DNA of 64,000 nt from CAWANP01 sp963783445 (GTDB lineage Bacteria > Chloroflexota > Anaerolineae > JAAYZQ01): positions 186,001 to 250,000 of the forward strand of contig CAWANP010000006.1 of the NCBI GenBank assembly GCA_963783445.1. The letters are read 5' to 3'. Positions 41,467 to 51,521 of this stretch are shown here, piece by piece. Under the pieces are notes generated by a model. The model was given only the letters and a program-made list of their open reading frames with translations, searched no databases and was not told where the DNA came from. The position numbers were made by a program, and so were the translations under genes. The first letter of the stretch is position 1. Each line of letters opens with the position of its first letter.

Positions 41467-42249
41467 TCAAGGCGCGGGCGCACCCATGCTTCGCAGTACA
41501 TCCTCCATCGCTGTCTGGCTGACGGTGAGTAAGCCCTGTTGGGGCCGGTCGAGATCGACGATGATGATCAGAACCGCGACCAGCGCCAGGGCAAAGAGAA
41601 AGATGGCGACGAAATCCCTTTTGCCGTCTCCGCTATTGGCAATTCCCACCAGCAGAAAGCTCAGCACCGTGGCTGCATACAGCACCATCCCCAGCAGCCT
41701 CGGCAGGCGAAGGTCAACGGCAAACAGGCGCTCCGAATGAACATCGATCACTTCATTGATCGAGTCCGCGTACAGAGCCATGATAGCCGAGTTCTGTCCC
41801 TGACTGACAGTCTCCTCCACGATCGACCACAGTTGGCTGTGAATCTCTTCCGAACGACTCATGGCGGATTCGAATAGCGTGGCATCCGCGGCAGTTGCCA
41901 GGCGCACCTCCACATACTCTTGCAAGAGGTCGCGCGAAATGGTCCCATCAGGCTCGTCGAGAAAGCCGGCCCGGAGCCAGGCTGTTCCGACCGCGTTGGC
42001 CTCTGTGACGACCATGATCTTGCGGCCGTTCTGCTGATTGATGACGATGCCGATGGAAAAGGCAAGCAGGAAGGCCATCAGGCCCAGCAAGCCGCCGACC
42101 ACCGTACCTGTTACCGGGCTCCCTTTCGAGTCGGGATCGCGGCGCTGAAGCCACATGCCGACGCGAAAGCCAATTTCGGCGGCCACAAGAACCAAGACCA
42201 CCGTCAGCAAATAGACTGCCCAAATTGGTAGTTTGTCAAGGACAACCAT
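41467..42249 (-). CDS. DUF4239 (bestrophin-like) membrane protein
   Basis: 260 residues. Two hydrophobic helices near the N-terminus (IWAVYLLTVVLVLVAAEIG and GGLLGLMAFLLAFSIGI), a long soluble helical middle and two helices near the C-terminus (LLGMVLYAATVLSFLLVG, FVAIFLFALALVAVLIII). This matches the DUF4239 family, described as bestrophin-like. Ion-channel activity is only a suggestion. Followed by a terminator. Confidence 0.75.
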   Translation of the reverse strand: MVVLDKLPIWAVYLLTVVLVLVAAEIGFRVGMWLQRRDPDSKGSPVTGTVVGGLLGLMAFLLAFSIGIVINQQNGRKIMVVTEANAVGTAWLRAGFLDEPDGTISRDLLQEYVEVRLATAADATLFESAMSRSEEIHSQLWSIVEETVSQGQNSAIMALYADSINEVIDVHSERLFAVDLRLPRLLGMVLYAATVLSFLLVGIANSGDGKRDFVAIFLFALALVAVLIIIVDLDRPQQGLLTVSQTAMEDVLRSMGAPAP

Positions 42250-42673
42250 GTTCGTACTCCTCCTGATCTTGTTTTCTGGCGAAACCTAGTTCCAGCCAGC
42301 GCGCTGGCTGGATGGACGGATGGTAGATCGGCAGTTGCCAGCAATAGGCCGCTTCTGTACGTATTGGCCGCGCACCTGCCAGTCCAAAGGGATGTCGCTT
42401 CCTACCGGAGTTGCCTGATTGCTCTCAACTGCCGTTGCGACACTTATTGGCTCACAGCGAAGCATTATACCATAAAGTGGATCCAATCGCCAGCCGGCCA
42501 GGCCCAATTGGTGCATCGTGCATCGTTTTCGGTGGCAACCGCGCCGGGGCGGCTCGCCTGGCGGCAGAGTCACTGCGCTACTTCGCCGACCGGGCTAAGT
42601 AGTGGTACCCCATGAAGTGAGGCTCTTGGCTTCTTTTGGCCCACTCCATAATCAGTGATGGGAGTCCCGCACT
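42250..42673. other. intergenic stretch, possible minus-strand promoter
   Basis: About 420 bases with no gene. A TATAAT box on the minus strand lies at 42464-42469, about 215 bases upstream of the DUF4239 gene, but the -35 region (TGGCGA) is weak. Confidence 0.35.
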
Positions 42674-43682
42674 TCAGATGAGCGGCTCCCCGGCACGCTC
42701 TGGTGGGATCCCCAGATGCTGCAACGCGCGCTGGCTGAGCAGGGCCACCTCTTGCTCAGCATCTCTGCCTGCTAGGGGGATCTGTCCGCCGGCCATTGTA
42801 CCATGCCCGCCGGCACTGCCCGTTCCTGCCACGATGGCCTGCACCAGTTTCTCGGCTGTATGCTCCTGGCCTCTGGTGCGCACCGACAGGATCAGAGCCC
42901 CTTGGTACACGCCCACACAGAGTACCCACTGGGCCCTCTCCAGCCGCAATAGGACGTCGGCGAGTTCCGCGGCCAGATCTGGATAGCGCAGGATGGCGAT
43001 GTTGGCAATGATGAGGCCGTCGTACATGCGTGCTGCTCGCAGGGTGGCATCAAAACTTCTGAAATAGCCGGCCGGAACCTGGGCATGCTCGATATTGGCC
43101 AGGGCTGTGACGTCAATTTGGGGCTGAAGGTAGGCATAGGCTGCCGCGTCGGCCGGACTGGTATTGCGGCTCAGCCCCATCGTGATGGTTTTGATGCCGT
43201 AGAACAGGGCGGTGGCCAGTGACGAGGGTGGTTCCACACCGGCGGCCTGCAGGTACTGGGTGAGGATGGTCGAAGTCGCACCCAAAATCGGGGCGGACGT
43301 CGGCAAAGTGGGCTCTCGCTGTCTCTTTGTGCTTGGCATGGTGGTCGATCACAATGGCTATCCTGGTCTCGGGAGATAGGGTGAGGTTGCCGGCTCCTGG
43401 CTGGGCGTCGACCAGGGCCAGGCTGGGTGATCCTTGCAGGTCCGCCTCAACGAGAGGCTCAAGCGGATGGTCCAGGTAGCGAACCAGTGCCTTGTTCTCG
43501 GCCCGGCCGACCAGGCCCTGGTAGACGATGGTACTATCCATCCCCAACTGTTCAGCCAGCAGATGGCGTAGAGCGAAGGCACTGGCGATGGCATCGGGGT
43601 CTGGGTCATTGTGTGGCAGGATCAGGAGCCTGCCTGCCCCCCTGGCGGTCTCGTACAGTCTCTCCAATATCGCCTGTGTCAT
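42674..43682 (-). CDS. DHH-family phosphoesterase, one frameshift
   Basis: About 335 residues, NrnA/oligoribonuclease-like. The DHH domain has LPHNDPDPDAIASAFALRHL, with the metal motif VIDHH further on, and the DHHA1 domain ends with AGGHGTMAGGQIP. One extra G near 43288 splits the frame between DFG and ATSTILTQYLQAAG. It may degrade short RNA or cyclic dinucleotide products. A second, intact copy lies 150 bases upstream. Confidence 0.82.
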
Positions 43683-43832
43683 GGGCCCTTGCTCCTGGGA
43701 ACCTGCTGGCTGGCCGCTGTTTTACGCTGGCTCCCCAGCGCGGTATCTCGATTGCTGTCCGGATCTCCCTCTCTGGTTTCAGGAACCGTCGAGCTGATGG
43801 CAGGCGCCTCTTCCGAATCCACGGGGGAACCG

Positions 43833-44840
43833 TCAGATGAGTCGTTCACCCGTCACCTCTGGTGGAATCCGCATGATGTGGAGTGCTCGCTGCTGGAGCA
43901 GGTGGGCAACCCGCTCCGGATCTCTGCCTTTCAAAGGCACCTGTCCGCCGGCGATCGGTCCATGCCCGCCCGCCGTGCCGTCATCTCCTACAATGGCCTG
44001 CACGAGTTCCTCGGCCCTGTCAGCAGGGTTTTGCGTTCGCACCGACAGGATCAGGACACCCTGGTATGCTCCCATGCAGACTATCCATCGGGACTGCTCC
44101 AAGCGCATCAGAAGGCGAGCCATCTCGGCTGTCAGGTCTGGATAGTCCATTAGACCGATATAGGCAACGACGACGCCATCGTAAACGCACGCTGCCTGCA
44201 GGGTGGCAGCAAAGCTCTGGAAATAGCTGGCCGGAATTTGCGAGTACTCGATCTCGACCAATGCCTGGGCATCTATACGTGGCTGGAGATAGAAGTAGGC
44301 CGCTGCATCGGCCGGACCTGCGCTACGACTCAGCCCCAGGGTATCGGTCTTGATGCCATAGAAGAGAGCTGTGGCCAGTGCCGACCCAGGTTCGAGACCA
44401 GCTTCCTGGAGGTATTCGGTCAGGATGGTCGAAGTGGCACCTGCCTCAAGCCGGACGTCAACGTAAGCTGCCAGGGCGGTGGGCTCTCGCCAGGTGTGGT
44501 GGTCGATGACGATGGTCACTTCAGATCCGTCCGGCAGGGCATTGTTTCCGGCGCCGGGTTGGGTGTCCACCAGAGCGATGGACAGATCGCCGGCCAGATC
44601 GGCGTCCGTCAGGGGCCGCAGTGGCTGGCCGAGATAGCGCAACAGCGCCCGGTTCTCTGCCCGGCCGACGATGCCCAGGTAGGCAATGGTACTTTCCACG
44701 CCCAGAGTCTCCATCAGCAGGTGCTTGAGGGCGACGGCGCTGGCGACCGCATCGGGATCGGGGTTGTTGTGAGGCAGGATCAGCACATGCTCCGCTTTGC
44801 CCACCGCTTTGAACAGTCGCTCCAGTTCTACCACGCTCAC
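43833..44840 (-). CDS. DHH-family phosphoesterase, intact paralogue
   Basis: 335 residues. LPHNNPDPDAVASAVALKHL, VIDHHTWREPTAL, GATSTILTEYLQEAG and AGGHGPIAGGQVP mark DHH and DHHA1 domains. The start is a GTG at 44840 or 44834; the ribosome binding site GAGGAG favours the second. It is closely related to the next gene, a tandem duplicate. Confidence 0.85.
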   Translation of the reverse strand: MSVVELERLFKAVGKAEHVLILPHNNPDPDAVASAVALKHLLMETLGVESTIAYLGIVGRAENRALLRYLGQPLRPLTDADLAGDLSIALVDTQPGAGNNALPDGSEVTIVIDHHTWREPTALAAYVDVRLEAGATSTILTEYLQEAGLEPGSALATALFYGIKTDTLGLSRSAGPADAAAYFYLQPRIDAQALVEIEYSQIPASYFQSFAATLQAACVYDGVVVAYIGLMDYPDLTAEMARLLMRLEQSRWIVCMGAYQGVLILSVRTQNPADRAEELVQAIVGDDGTAGGHGPIAGGQVPLKGRDPERVAHLLQQRALHIMRIPPEVTGERLI

Positions 44841-44908
44841 CTCCTCACGGTTTCCCCTTGTCAGTCAAGATCTGGGCCACAAAGAACGTGGTTCCTTCTT
44901 CGTCCCCT

Positions 44909-45760
44909 CTATTCGCTGGCGACCGCAGCTTCCTGATCTCCGTGGGGATGCAGCCACACCTCCTGGCGTGGATAGGGCAGCGAGATCCCCTCCCTCTCGC
45001 AGGTGGCAAGGAGGAACTTGCGGAGCTGGCGGCCCACTTCCCACTGCTTGCCCGGCTGGGTCTTGACGGCCACCCGCACCTGGGCGGCCGAGTCGCCAAG
45101 GCTGGCGACGCCCAGGACGGCGGGCGGCTCCAGCAGGTAGGCGGCGAGATCTGGATCTTTGCCAAAGATCTCTGCACTCTCTGCCAGGATCCGCAGGGCG
45201 CGGTCCAGGTCCTCCTCGTAGGCAACGCCAATATCGACCAGCACCCGCGACCAGTCTCGGGTCTGGTTGATCAGGACCCTGATTTCGCCATTGGGCACGA
45301 TACACAGATCGCCGTTGGCGGCCCGCACGTAGGTCGTGCGGAGGGTGATCTGCTCCACCGTGCCCGACACAGTTCCCACCTGGATGGTCTCGCCGAGGGT
45401 GTACTGGTTTTCGATGATCAGCAACAGGCCGCCGATCAGGTCTTTGATTAGAGTTTGGGCCGCGAGGGAAACAGCCAGACCGGCCACGCCGAGGCCGGCC
45501 AGAAAGGGTGCAATGTTTATGCCAATGGTGCTCAAGAACATCAGGATTGCTGCAGTAACCAACGCGATATCCAGTAACCACCGGACGACGAGGACCAGGG
45601 TGGCCAGTTGCTGTCGCCGAGCGTCTCGGATAGTCTGTACGGACCTTACCCAAACCAGGATGCGTTTCGCGGCCAGGTGCACGACAACGATGCACAGCAG
45701 CGTCAACCCCACGATCAACAAGCCGCTGGCCAGGTCTTTGGTCATTCCTTCGAATTCCAT
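44909..45760 (-). CDS. small-conductance mechanosensitive channel (MscS family)
   Basis: About 283 residues. Start taken at 45760 (ATG with GGGAGG upstream, MEFEGMTKDLASG); an upstream in-frame extension lacks support. Hydrophobic helices, then GINIAPFLAGLGVAGLAVSL and AAQTLIKDLIGGLLLII form the pore-lining region, followed by the beta domain (YTLGETIQVGTVSGTVEQI). It would relieve turgor under osmotic downshock. Confidence 0.88.
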   Translation of the reverse strand: MEFEGMTKDLASGLLIVGLTLLCIVVVHLAAKRILVWVRSVQTIRDARRQQLATLVLVVRWLLDIALVTAAILMFLSTIGINIAPFLAGLGVAGLAVSLAAQTLIKDLIGGLLLIIENQYTLGETIQVGTVSGTVEQITLRTTYVRAANGDLCIVPNGEIRVLINQTRDWSRVLVDIGVAYEEDLDRALRILAESAEIFGKDPDLAAYLLEPPAVLGVASLGDSAAQVRVAVKTQPGKQWEVGRQLRKFLLATCEREGISLPYPRQEVWLHPHGDQEAAVASE

Positions 45761-45862
45761 ATCTTGCCTCCCAGCAGACTGAATTTGACGCCGCCCGCTC
45801 GGTACTGAGTGGCAACACAATTGAGTGGACAACGCCAGGGAACGTTGCATCCGGTCGATCCG

Positions 45863-48202
45863 TCAGAATGGCCAGAAGACGGGCACGACCAGCACGACAA
45901 TTAGCAGGACCACGAGGGTCAGCGGTATGCCCACTTTGGTATAGTCGGAGAACCGATAGCCGCCGGGGCCCATGACCAACACATTGGCCGAGTGGCCGAC
46001 GGGGCTGAGGAACGCCGCAGAGGCCGAAATGGCCACGGCCATCATCAACGGGTAGGGCGATATCCCCAGATCGCTGGCGGTGTTGAGCGCAATCGGGGCC
46101 AGCAGAACGGCCACGGCCGGGTTGGGCATCACCTGGGAGGCCAGGGCAGCCAGGACGAACAGCCCGGCCAGCACCGCTAGCGGACCCGCTGGGCCCACCA
46201 GTCCGACCATGCCCTCGGCCAGAAAGCTCGCCGCACCGGTTTGCTCCATGGCGATGCCCAACGGCAGCATTCCGGCAATTAAAAAGACGGCCTTCCACTC
46301 GATAGACCGGTAGGCTTCCTCCATCGTCAGGCAGCGGGTGAGTACCATGAGCACCACACCGACCACAGCGGAGATGGCGATGGGTACCCAATCAAAGATG
46401 ACCGGAATCAGAACAACGGCCATGATCAGGAGGCCGATGGGCGCCTTGTTCAAGCGCGGCGCTTCCTGGGCCGCTTCGGTTAGCACCAAAAAGTCAGGTT
46501 CGAGGCCCAGTACCCGCAGTCGCTCGCGGGGGCCGTAGAGGAGCAGCGCATCACCAAAGCGCAAAGCCATGTCGCGCAGTTCCGAGCGGTAGGCCCGGCC
46601 CTCGCGCCAGATGGCCAGCACGCTCAGACCGTACTTGTCGCGGAAGTGGATCTGGCGCAGCGTTTTGCCCGCCAACGTGGTTCGGGGCGAGAGCACCACC
46701 TCCACCAGGCCGACGTGCTCCGACTCCATCTCGGCCAGGTCGGGCGGCGGTTCCGCATCGATCTCCAGGCTTTGCAAGCCTTCCAGGGTCGACAGGTCGT
46801 CGGGCCGGCCCTTGACCAGCAACAGGTCGCCGGCGGCCAGCATCTCTTCCGCGTCAGGCATGAGGTGGGTGGCGCCCTGGCGGACAATACCCATCACCCC
46901 CAGCCCAAAGGCGTCGCCCAGGCGGGTCTCGACCAGTGTCTTGTTGGCCAGGATCGAGCCCTCGGGCACGCGCATGGCGACCAGCCGCTCTTCCAAGTGG
47001 TACTCCTGCGCCGTCTCAGCACCTGAGACAAGGAATTCCGACTCGACCTGCAGCGCGTCGAGCTGCTTGCGGCTCCCCTGGACCAGCAAAACGTCGTCCC
47101 GTTGCAGCGGCAGCTTTTCCAGATTGGTCCGCACTACACCGCCGCCCCGCCGGATGGCCAGCACGGCCACGCCAAAGCGGCGGCGAAACTTGACCTGCTC
47201 CAGCGTCAGGCCCGTCAGCGACGCCTGGGGAGAGAGCGCTACCTCGGCAAAGTCAATCTCGGCCGAGCGCAGTCGCTCGACGGCCACGTGGTCCTCTTCC
47301 ACGACCAGGGCGCGCCGCCCGCGCAGCTCTGCCAGGCGGTCGGGCCGGCCCTCGACCAGCAGACGGTCGCCGGGGAGGAGGATGGTAGCCGGGTCGGGGG
47401 CCAAGCGGTTCCGGTCGGGGCGCAGGATGGCCAGAACGTTCAAGCCTAGGGCCGCGCCCAGGCGGCTTTGAGCCAGAGGTCTTCCGGCTAGGGCCGAATC
47501 GGCAGGAAGGCGGACAACGAACAACCGCTCGTGCAGGCCAAAGAACTCACCGGGAGCTGCCCTAGCGTTCTCCGACAGGGCCTTGATGTCCCGGGACGGC
47601 AGCAGGTGTCGTCCTACCAGGACCATGAAGGCAATACCAGCCAGCATAACGACGATACCGGTCGGCGTGTAGTCGAACATGTGGAAAGGCTCCAACCCAT
47701 ATTGGCGCAGGGCTTCGCTGACCAGGATATTGGGCGGCGTGCCTATGAGGGTATTCAAGCCGCCCAGGAGCGCGGCAAAGGCCAGGGGCATCAGCAAGCG
47801 AGAAGGTGGACGGCCCGTACGTCGGGCGATGTCGACAACCACCGGCAGCATCAGCGCCGCCACGCCAATGTCGTTCATAAAGCCAGACAGCACGCCGACC
47901 GTGAGCATGATCGTGGCGATAAGCCGCGCCTCGCTTCCGCCGGCCAGGCGCAACACTGGGCGCCCGATCAGGCCAGCCACACCGGTGCGAGCCAGCCCGG
48001 CGCTGAGGATCAGCACCGCCCACACCGTAACCACGGCCATGTTGGCAAAGCCGGACAGGGCCTCCGCAGGGGTGACCAGACCGGTCAGAGCCAGGCTGAC
48101 CAGCACCATGAGGGCCACCACGTCGACCCGGATCCGCTCCGTGACAAACATGACGATGGCCGCGACCAAAATGGCCAGGACGGTGGCAATCTCGATCGTC
48201 AT
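45863..48202 (-). CDS. SLC13/DASS-family transporter with four RCK_C domains
   Basis: 779 residues. Membrane helices at both ends carry the transporter signatures (LSGFMNDIGVAALMLPVVVD and GGLNTLIGTPPNILVSEAL). Between them lie four TrkA-C-like domains of about 70 residues, each with the pattern R.G....VLAI or V.AI.R followed by GD.LLV.G. Homologues usually have two. Probably anion or sodium-coupled carboxylate/sulfate import; the substrate is not evident. The last hydrophobic segments (VVLLIVVLVVPVFWPF) close the protein. Confidence 0.87.
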   Translation of the reverse strand: MTIEIATVLAILVAAIVMFVTERIRVDVVALMVLVSLALTGLVTPAEALSGFANMAVVTVWAVLILSAGLARTGVAGLIGRPVLRLAGGSEARLIATIMLTVGVLSGFMNDIGVAALMLPVVVDIARRTGRPPSRLLMPLAFAALLGGLNTLIGTPPNILVSEALRQYGLEPFHMFDYTPTGIVVMLAGIAFMVLVGRHLLPSRDIKALSENARAAPGEFFGLHERLFVVRLPADSALAGRPLAQSRLGAALGLNVLAILRPDRNRLAPDPATILLPGDRLLVEGRPDRLAELRGRRALVVEEDHVAVERLRSAEIDFAEVALSPQASLTGLTLEQVKFRRRFGVAVLAIRRGGGVVRTNLEKLPLQRDDVLLVQGSRKQLDALQVESEFLVSGAETAQEYHLEERLVAMRVPEGSILANKTLVETRLGDAFGLGVMGIVRQGATHLMPDAEEMLAAGDLLLVKGRPDDLSTLEGLQSLEIDAEPPPDLAEMESEHVGLVEVVLSPRTTLAGKTLRQIHFRDKYGLSVLAIWREGRAYRSELRDMALRFGDALLLYGPRERLRVLGLEPDFLVLTEAAQEAPRLNKAPIGLLIMAVVLIPVIFDWVPIAISAVVGVVLMVLTRCLTMEEAYRSIEWKAVFLIAGMLPLGIAMEQTGAASFLAEGMVGLVGPAGPLAVLAGLFVLAALASQVMPNPAVAVLLAPIALNTASDLGISPYPLMMAVAISASAAFLSPVGHSANVLVMGPGGYRFSDYTKVGIPLTLVVLLIVVLVVPVFWPF

Positions 48203-48752
48203 CGTGCCAGCTCCTTTCTCGCTGCGGCGGCAGGGGGTTGTCCCTGCCGTACGGTTGATGGAAGCGGAAGGGTGCCTATTGGCATAGATGAGATGACAGT
48301 CCCGGCCGTGGAGAAATCAGCCAGGATGCACTGGTTCTTTCCGGTGCAAATGCGCAGCCGCGACCCCGCAGAGCCTGGATAGAGCAGACCAGCTCCACCC
48401 AACTGTCGGTGAGCTGGACAGTCTCCCAAAAATGCAGAGGAGCTGTGGTCACCCCGTGGACTGCAGTTCTTGGCATGGGCTGTTCCGCCAGATTGCCTCG
48501 CCCTTGATCCACATCATCCGCAGTCAACGCTGCCCTCATGATTATTGCTCTGTAAGCGGGTGGCAGAACTATGTCTTATATTGTACCACAGACTGGCCGA
48601 TCGCGCACGTTGCATGCGTACGGGCTTCAACCAGTAACCGTTCATGCGCTGGGCGTCGGCATCACCCACGCAGTCATGGGAGGTTGTGCTAGCTGTCGGA
48701 CGCTCTGGCGCTGATAGACCCCACAGCCGGTAAGGGCTCTGGCCTACGCAGG
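48203..48752. other. intergenic stretch without recognised gene
   Basis: About 550 bases between the SLC13 gene and the second rhamnulokinase. It contains an AT-rich patch near 48575-48595 (on minus, GGTACAATATAAG) that could be a -10 region for the transporter, but no convincing -35 was seen. Confidence 0.4.
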
Positions 48753-50240
48753 TCAAATCATCAGTGCGGAGAGTCGTGCATAGGCTTGGTACCACCGGTC
48801 GCCAGGACCAGGTTCGTAGATGGATAGATCGAAGGAGTTACGTACCATAGTCCGGCCGTCCGCCAGCGAAGCGATCTGGCCCTGGGCCAGCATCTGCATC
48901 AGGATGTTGCCCGTCGCCGTGGCCTCCACGGGACCCGCGATCACCTGCCGGCCGGTTGCGTCGGCCGTGAACTGCGACAGCAGCCGGTTCTGCGTCCCGC
49001 CGCCGACGATGTGCAGGGGCTCCAGGCGATAGCCCAGCATCTCCTCCAACCGCTCCAGCACCCAACGGTACTTGAGGGCGATCCCCTCCAGCGCGCAGCG
49101 AATGATGGCGCCCCTGCTCTCTGGTACCGGCTGGCCCGTCATCCGGCAGTAGTCGCGGATGCGGGCCGGCATGTCGCCCGGCTTGAAAAACTCGACATAA
49201 TCCGGATCGATGATGACCTGGAAGGGTTCGGCCCTCGCCGCCATCTCGGCCAGATCAGCGTAGCTGTATTCCTTGCCCTGGTTGGCCCACGTTCGCCTAC
49301 ACTCCTGCACCAGCCACAGGCCCATGACGTTCCGGGAGAAACGGAACGTACCGCAGGCGCCGCCCTCGTTGGTAAAGTTGTGGGCCAGGCTCTGGGCGTT
49401 GATGACAGGCGCCCGCACCTCGGCACCGACCACCGACCAGGTCCCGGAGCTGATCCAGGCAAAGCCGGGTTCCGCGGCTGGTACCGCCGCCACGGCCGAG
49501 CCCGTATCGTGGCAGGCGGGGGCGACGACTGTCGGTCCGGTCTCAGGCGACAGGCCTACTTCTTGTGCTGTACGGGGCAGGAGCGGGCCCAGATCGGTAC
49601 CTGGCGGAACGATCTCTGGAAAGATATGTGCCGGGATGCCCAGGCGCTCCAGCATGTCCCTGGCCCAGTCTGCGGTACGAGGGTTGTAGCACTGGGTCGT
49701 CGTGGCGATGCTGAACTCGCAGGCCGCCTGCCCTGTGAGCCAGTAGTTGAGCAGGTCCGGGATGGTCAGAAAGGTCGCGGCGATGTCAAGCAAGGGCGAG
49801 CCGCTGGCGGCCATGGACAGGAGCTGGTACAGGCTGTTGAGCTGGAGGAACTGGATGCCCGTCTGCTCGAATATCTCGGCGCGGGGGACGAGGCGGAAGG
49901 CCTCATCCAGCATGCCGTCGGTCCGCCCGTCGCGATAGTGGCAGGGGTTGGCGACCAGGGCGCCGTCACGGTCCAGCAGGCAAAAGTCCACGCCCCAGGT
50001 GTCAATGCCCACGCAGGCCAGGCTTGGCCCCTCATCCCGGGCGGCCAGGGCGATCCCCGCCTTCACCTCGCTCCACAGGCGCAGGATGTCCCAGTACAGC
50101 CCGTGCGGGAGGTAGACCGGTACGTTGGGGAAGCGGTGGACCTCGGAGACGTGGATCCGCTCGCCATCGAAGCGGCCGAGCATCGCCCTGCCGCTCTCTG
50201 CACCGAGGTCGACGGACAAAAAGCTTCGCTGTGCGGACAT
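48753..50240 (-). CDS. rhaB: rhamnulokinase-family FGGY sugar kinase, second copy
   Basis: 495 residues, same family as 11193-12680. SVDLGAESGRAMLG, DTWGVDFCLLDRDG, CHDTGSAVAAVPA, SSGTWSVVG and the C-terminal VGGGTQNRLLSQFTADATG block are intact. Located apart from the rhamnose isomerase, upstream of nothing obvious in the same direction. The two kinases may serve different ketoses or be regulated separately; which one is the true rhamnulokinase is open. Confidence 0.85.
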   Translation of the reverse strand: MSAQRSFLSVDLGAESGRAMLGRFDGERIHVSEVHRFPNVPVYLPHGLYWDILRLWSEVKAGIALAARDEGPSLACVGIDTWGVDFCLLDRDGALVANPCHYRDGRTDGMLDEAFRLVPRAEIFEQTGIQFLQLNSLYQLLSMAASGSPLLDIAATFLTIPDLLNYWLTGQAACEFSIATTTQCYNPRTADWARDMLERLGIPAHIFPEIVPPGTDLGPLLPRTAQEVGLSPETGPTVVAPACHDTGSAVAAVPAAEPGFAWISSGTWSVVGAEVRAPVINAQSLAHNFTNEGGACGTFRFSRNVMGLWLVQECRRTWANQGKEYSYADLAEMAARAEPFQVIIDPDYVEFFKPGDMPARIRDYCRMTGQPVPESRGAIIRCALEGIALKYRWVLERLEEMLGYRLEPLHIVGGGTQNRLLSQFTADATGRQVIAGPVEATATGNILMQMLAQGQIASLADGRTMVRNSFDLSIYEPGPGDRWYQAYARLSALMI

Positions 50241-50768
50241 CCTGGTCCTCCATTTTCTGCTAGTGCCGTTTCACACCACTGATGTGGCACTTTGGTTGCT
50301 CGCGTCGGGTCCGTGACCCGAGCTTCACGCTGATACGAACCCTTGCTCACAATCCGAATTATAGCACCGTCGCGGGAAAATGACAACGTCCTGAGCTAGG
50401 CTGCTGCTAGTGGTCACAGCGCACGACCTCTGAGGGTTTTCCAAGCCTCGGGTCCATAGCAGCGGGTTCTTTGTTATGATTCGGCACGTCGAGCAGAACA
50501 TAAGAAGATCAGCGTAACCTTGGCCATCTCTGGGGGTTATTAGGTACAGCAGCCCGGGGTCCGCTCCTGGCAGGTTCGGGGATCCTGCAGCACAATCGCG
50601 TTTCCCAGCCTGGGGCGCACCAGCCTATTCCAGCCAATGTGCAATGCACTGACGCGCCTATACAGGCCCGCGGCCTGAGAAAGGAGGAGTGAAGCCCATT
50701 TCGAGAGCTGGATCGATCGTTGCAACCGGTAGTTGGCATAGAAGTCACATATACAAGGAGGATTTATT
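50241..50768. other. divergent intergenic region
   Basis: About 530 bases between the minus-strand kinase and the plus-strand membrane gene. It holds a small palindrome (TCGGGTC-CGT-GACCCGA, 50305-50321) of the class seen at 18.6 and 21.7 kb. No gene is supported in it. Confidence 0.55.
50305..50321. repeat. palindrome with GGTC-CGT-GACC core
   Basis: Seven-base arms TCGGGTC and GACCCGA around CGT. Fourth member of this class in the window. Confidence 0.55.
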
Positions 50769-51407
50769 ATGGCGTTCGAACTGATGTGCATGGGCTTGAT
50801 CGCGGTCCTGTTTGGCCTGGTTATGGCCTTTATGGGCTACAGGTTGATGTGGATCGTGCTCCCGATCTTTGGCTTCTTCTTTGGCTTTGCCCTGGGCGCG
50901 CAGACGCTCCAGTGGATATTTGGCATCGGCTTTTTGGCCACCATTACGAGTTGGATCGTGGGCTTTATCGTGGGGGCCATCTTTGCCGTGCTGTCCTACC
51001 TGTTCTACTTTCTGGCCGTGGCCATTCTGTCCGGCGCCGCGGGCTATGGCCTGGCGGTCGGTCTCTTGGCGGCCATTGGGCTGGAGGGGGGCTTTCTCGT
51101 CTGGATCATCGGCATCGTCGCCGGTGTAGCGCTGGCCCTCATCGTGCTGCGCTTCAACATCCAGAAATGGGCCGTCATCATTATCACCGCCGTGGGCGGC
51201 ACCAGCGTGATTATCTACACCATGCTGGCGGCTTTCGCCGACCTGGGGCCGGTGGCGATGATGGCCAACCCCGTACGAATGGCCATCCAGCACTCGTTCC
51301 TGTGGCTGATCTTCTTCCTGGTTGTGGCCGGGGCCGGCATCTATGTCCAGTTCAAGGCCAGCCAGGCCTACGAGGTCGAGGAGTGGAACAACTATAGCAC
51401 CGTCTGA
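50769..51407 (+). CDS. TMEM198/DUF4203-like polytopic membrane protein
   Basis: 212 residues with six to seven hydrophobic helices, Gly- and aromatic-rich (GYRLMWIVLPIFGFFFGFAL, FLATITSWIVGFIVGAIFA), ending in a short charged tail. It matches the general appearance of DUF4203/TMEM198-like proteins; the assignment is tentative. It has a textbook ribosome binding site (AAGGAGG seven bases before ATG) and its own terminator, so it is probably well expressed and monocistronic. The only plus-strand gene in the right 58 kb. Confidence 0.7.
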   Translation: MAFELMCMGLIAVLFGLVMAFMGYRLMWIVLPIFGFFFGFALGAQTLQWIFGIGFLATITSWIVGFIVGAIFAVLSYLFYFLAVAILSGAAGYGLAVGLLAAIGLEGGFLVWIIGIVAGVALALIVLRFNIQKWAVIIITAVGGTSVIIYTMLAAFADLGPVAMMANPVRMAIQHSFLWLIFFLVVAGAGIYVQFKASQAYEVEEWNNYSTV

Positions 51408-51440
51408 GCAAAGGGCGAGCGACTTGCCCAAGGATACAGA

Positions 51441-51483
51441 AGCCCCCTCGGTCCCAGCAAGTGGAGACCGAGGGGGCTTTTTC
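51441..51483 (+). terminator. rho-independent terminator
   Basis: 13-base arms AGCCCCCTCGGTC (51441-51453) and GACCGAGGGGGCT (51466-51478) then TTTTTC. It ends the membrane gene and, being palindromic, may also stop the RuBisCO-like operon coming from the other side. Confidence 0.85.
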
Positions 51484-51521
51484 AGTTTCTGGCGCGCAAA
51501 GATCCCTATCCGTGGCTGCGC

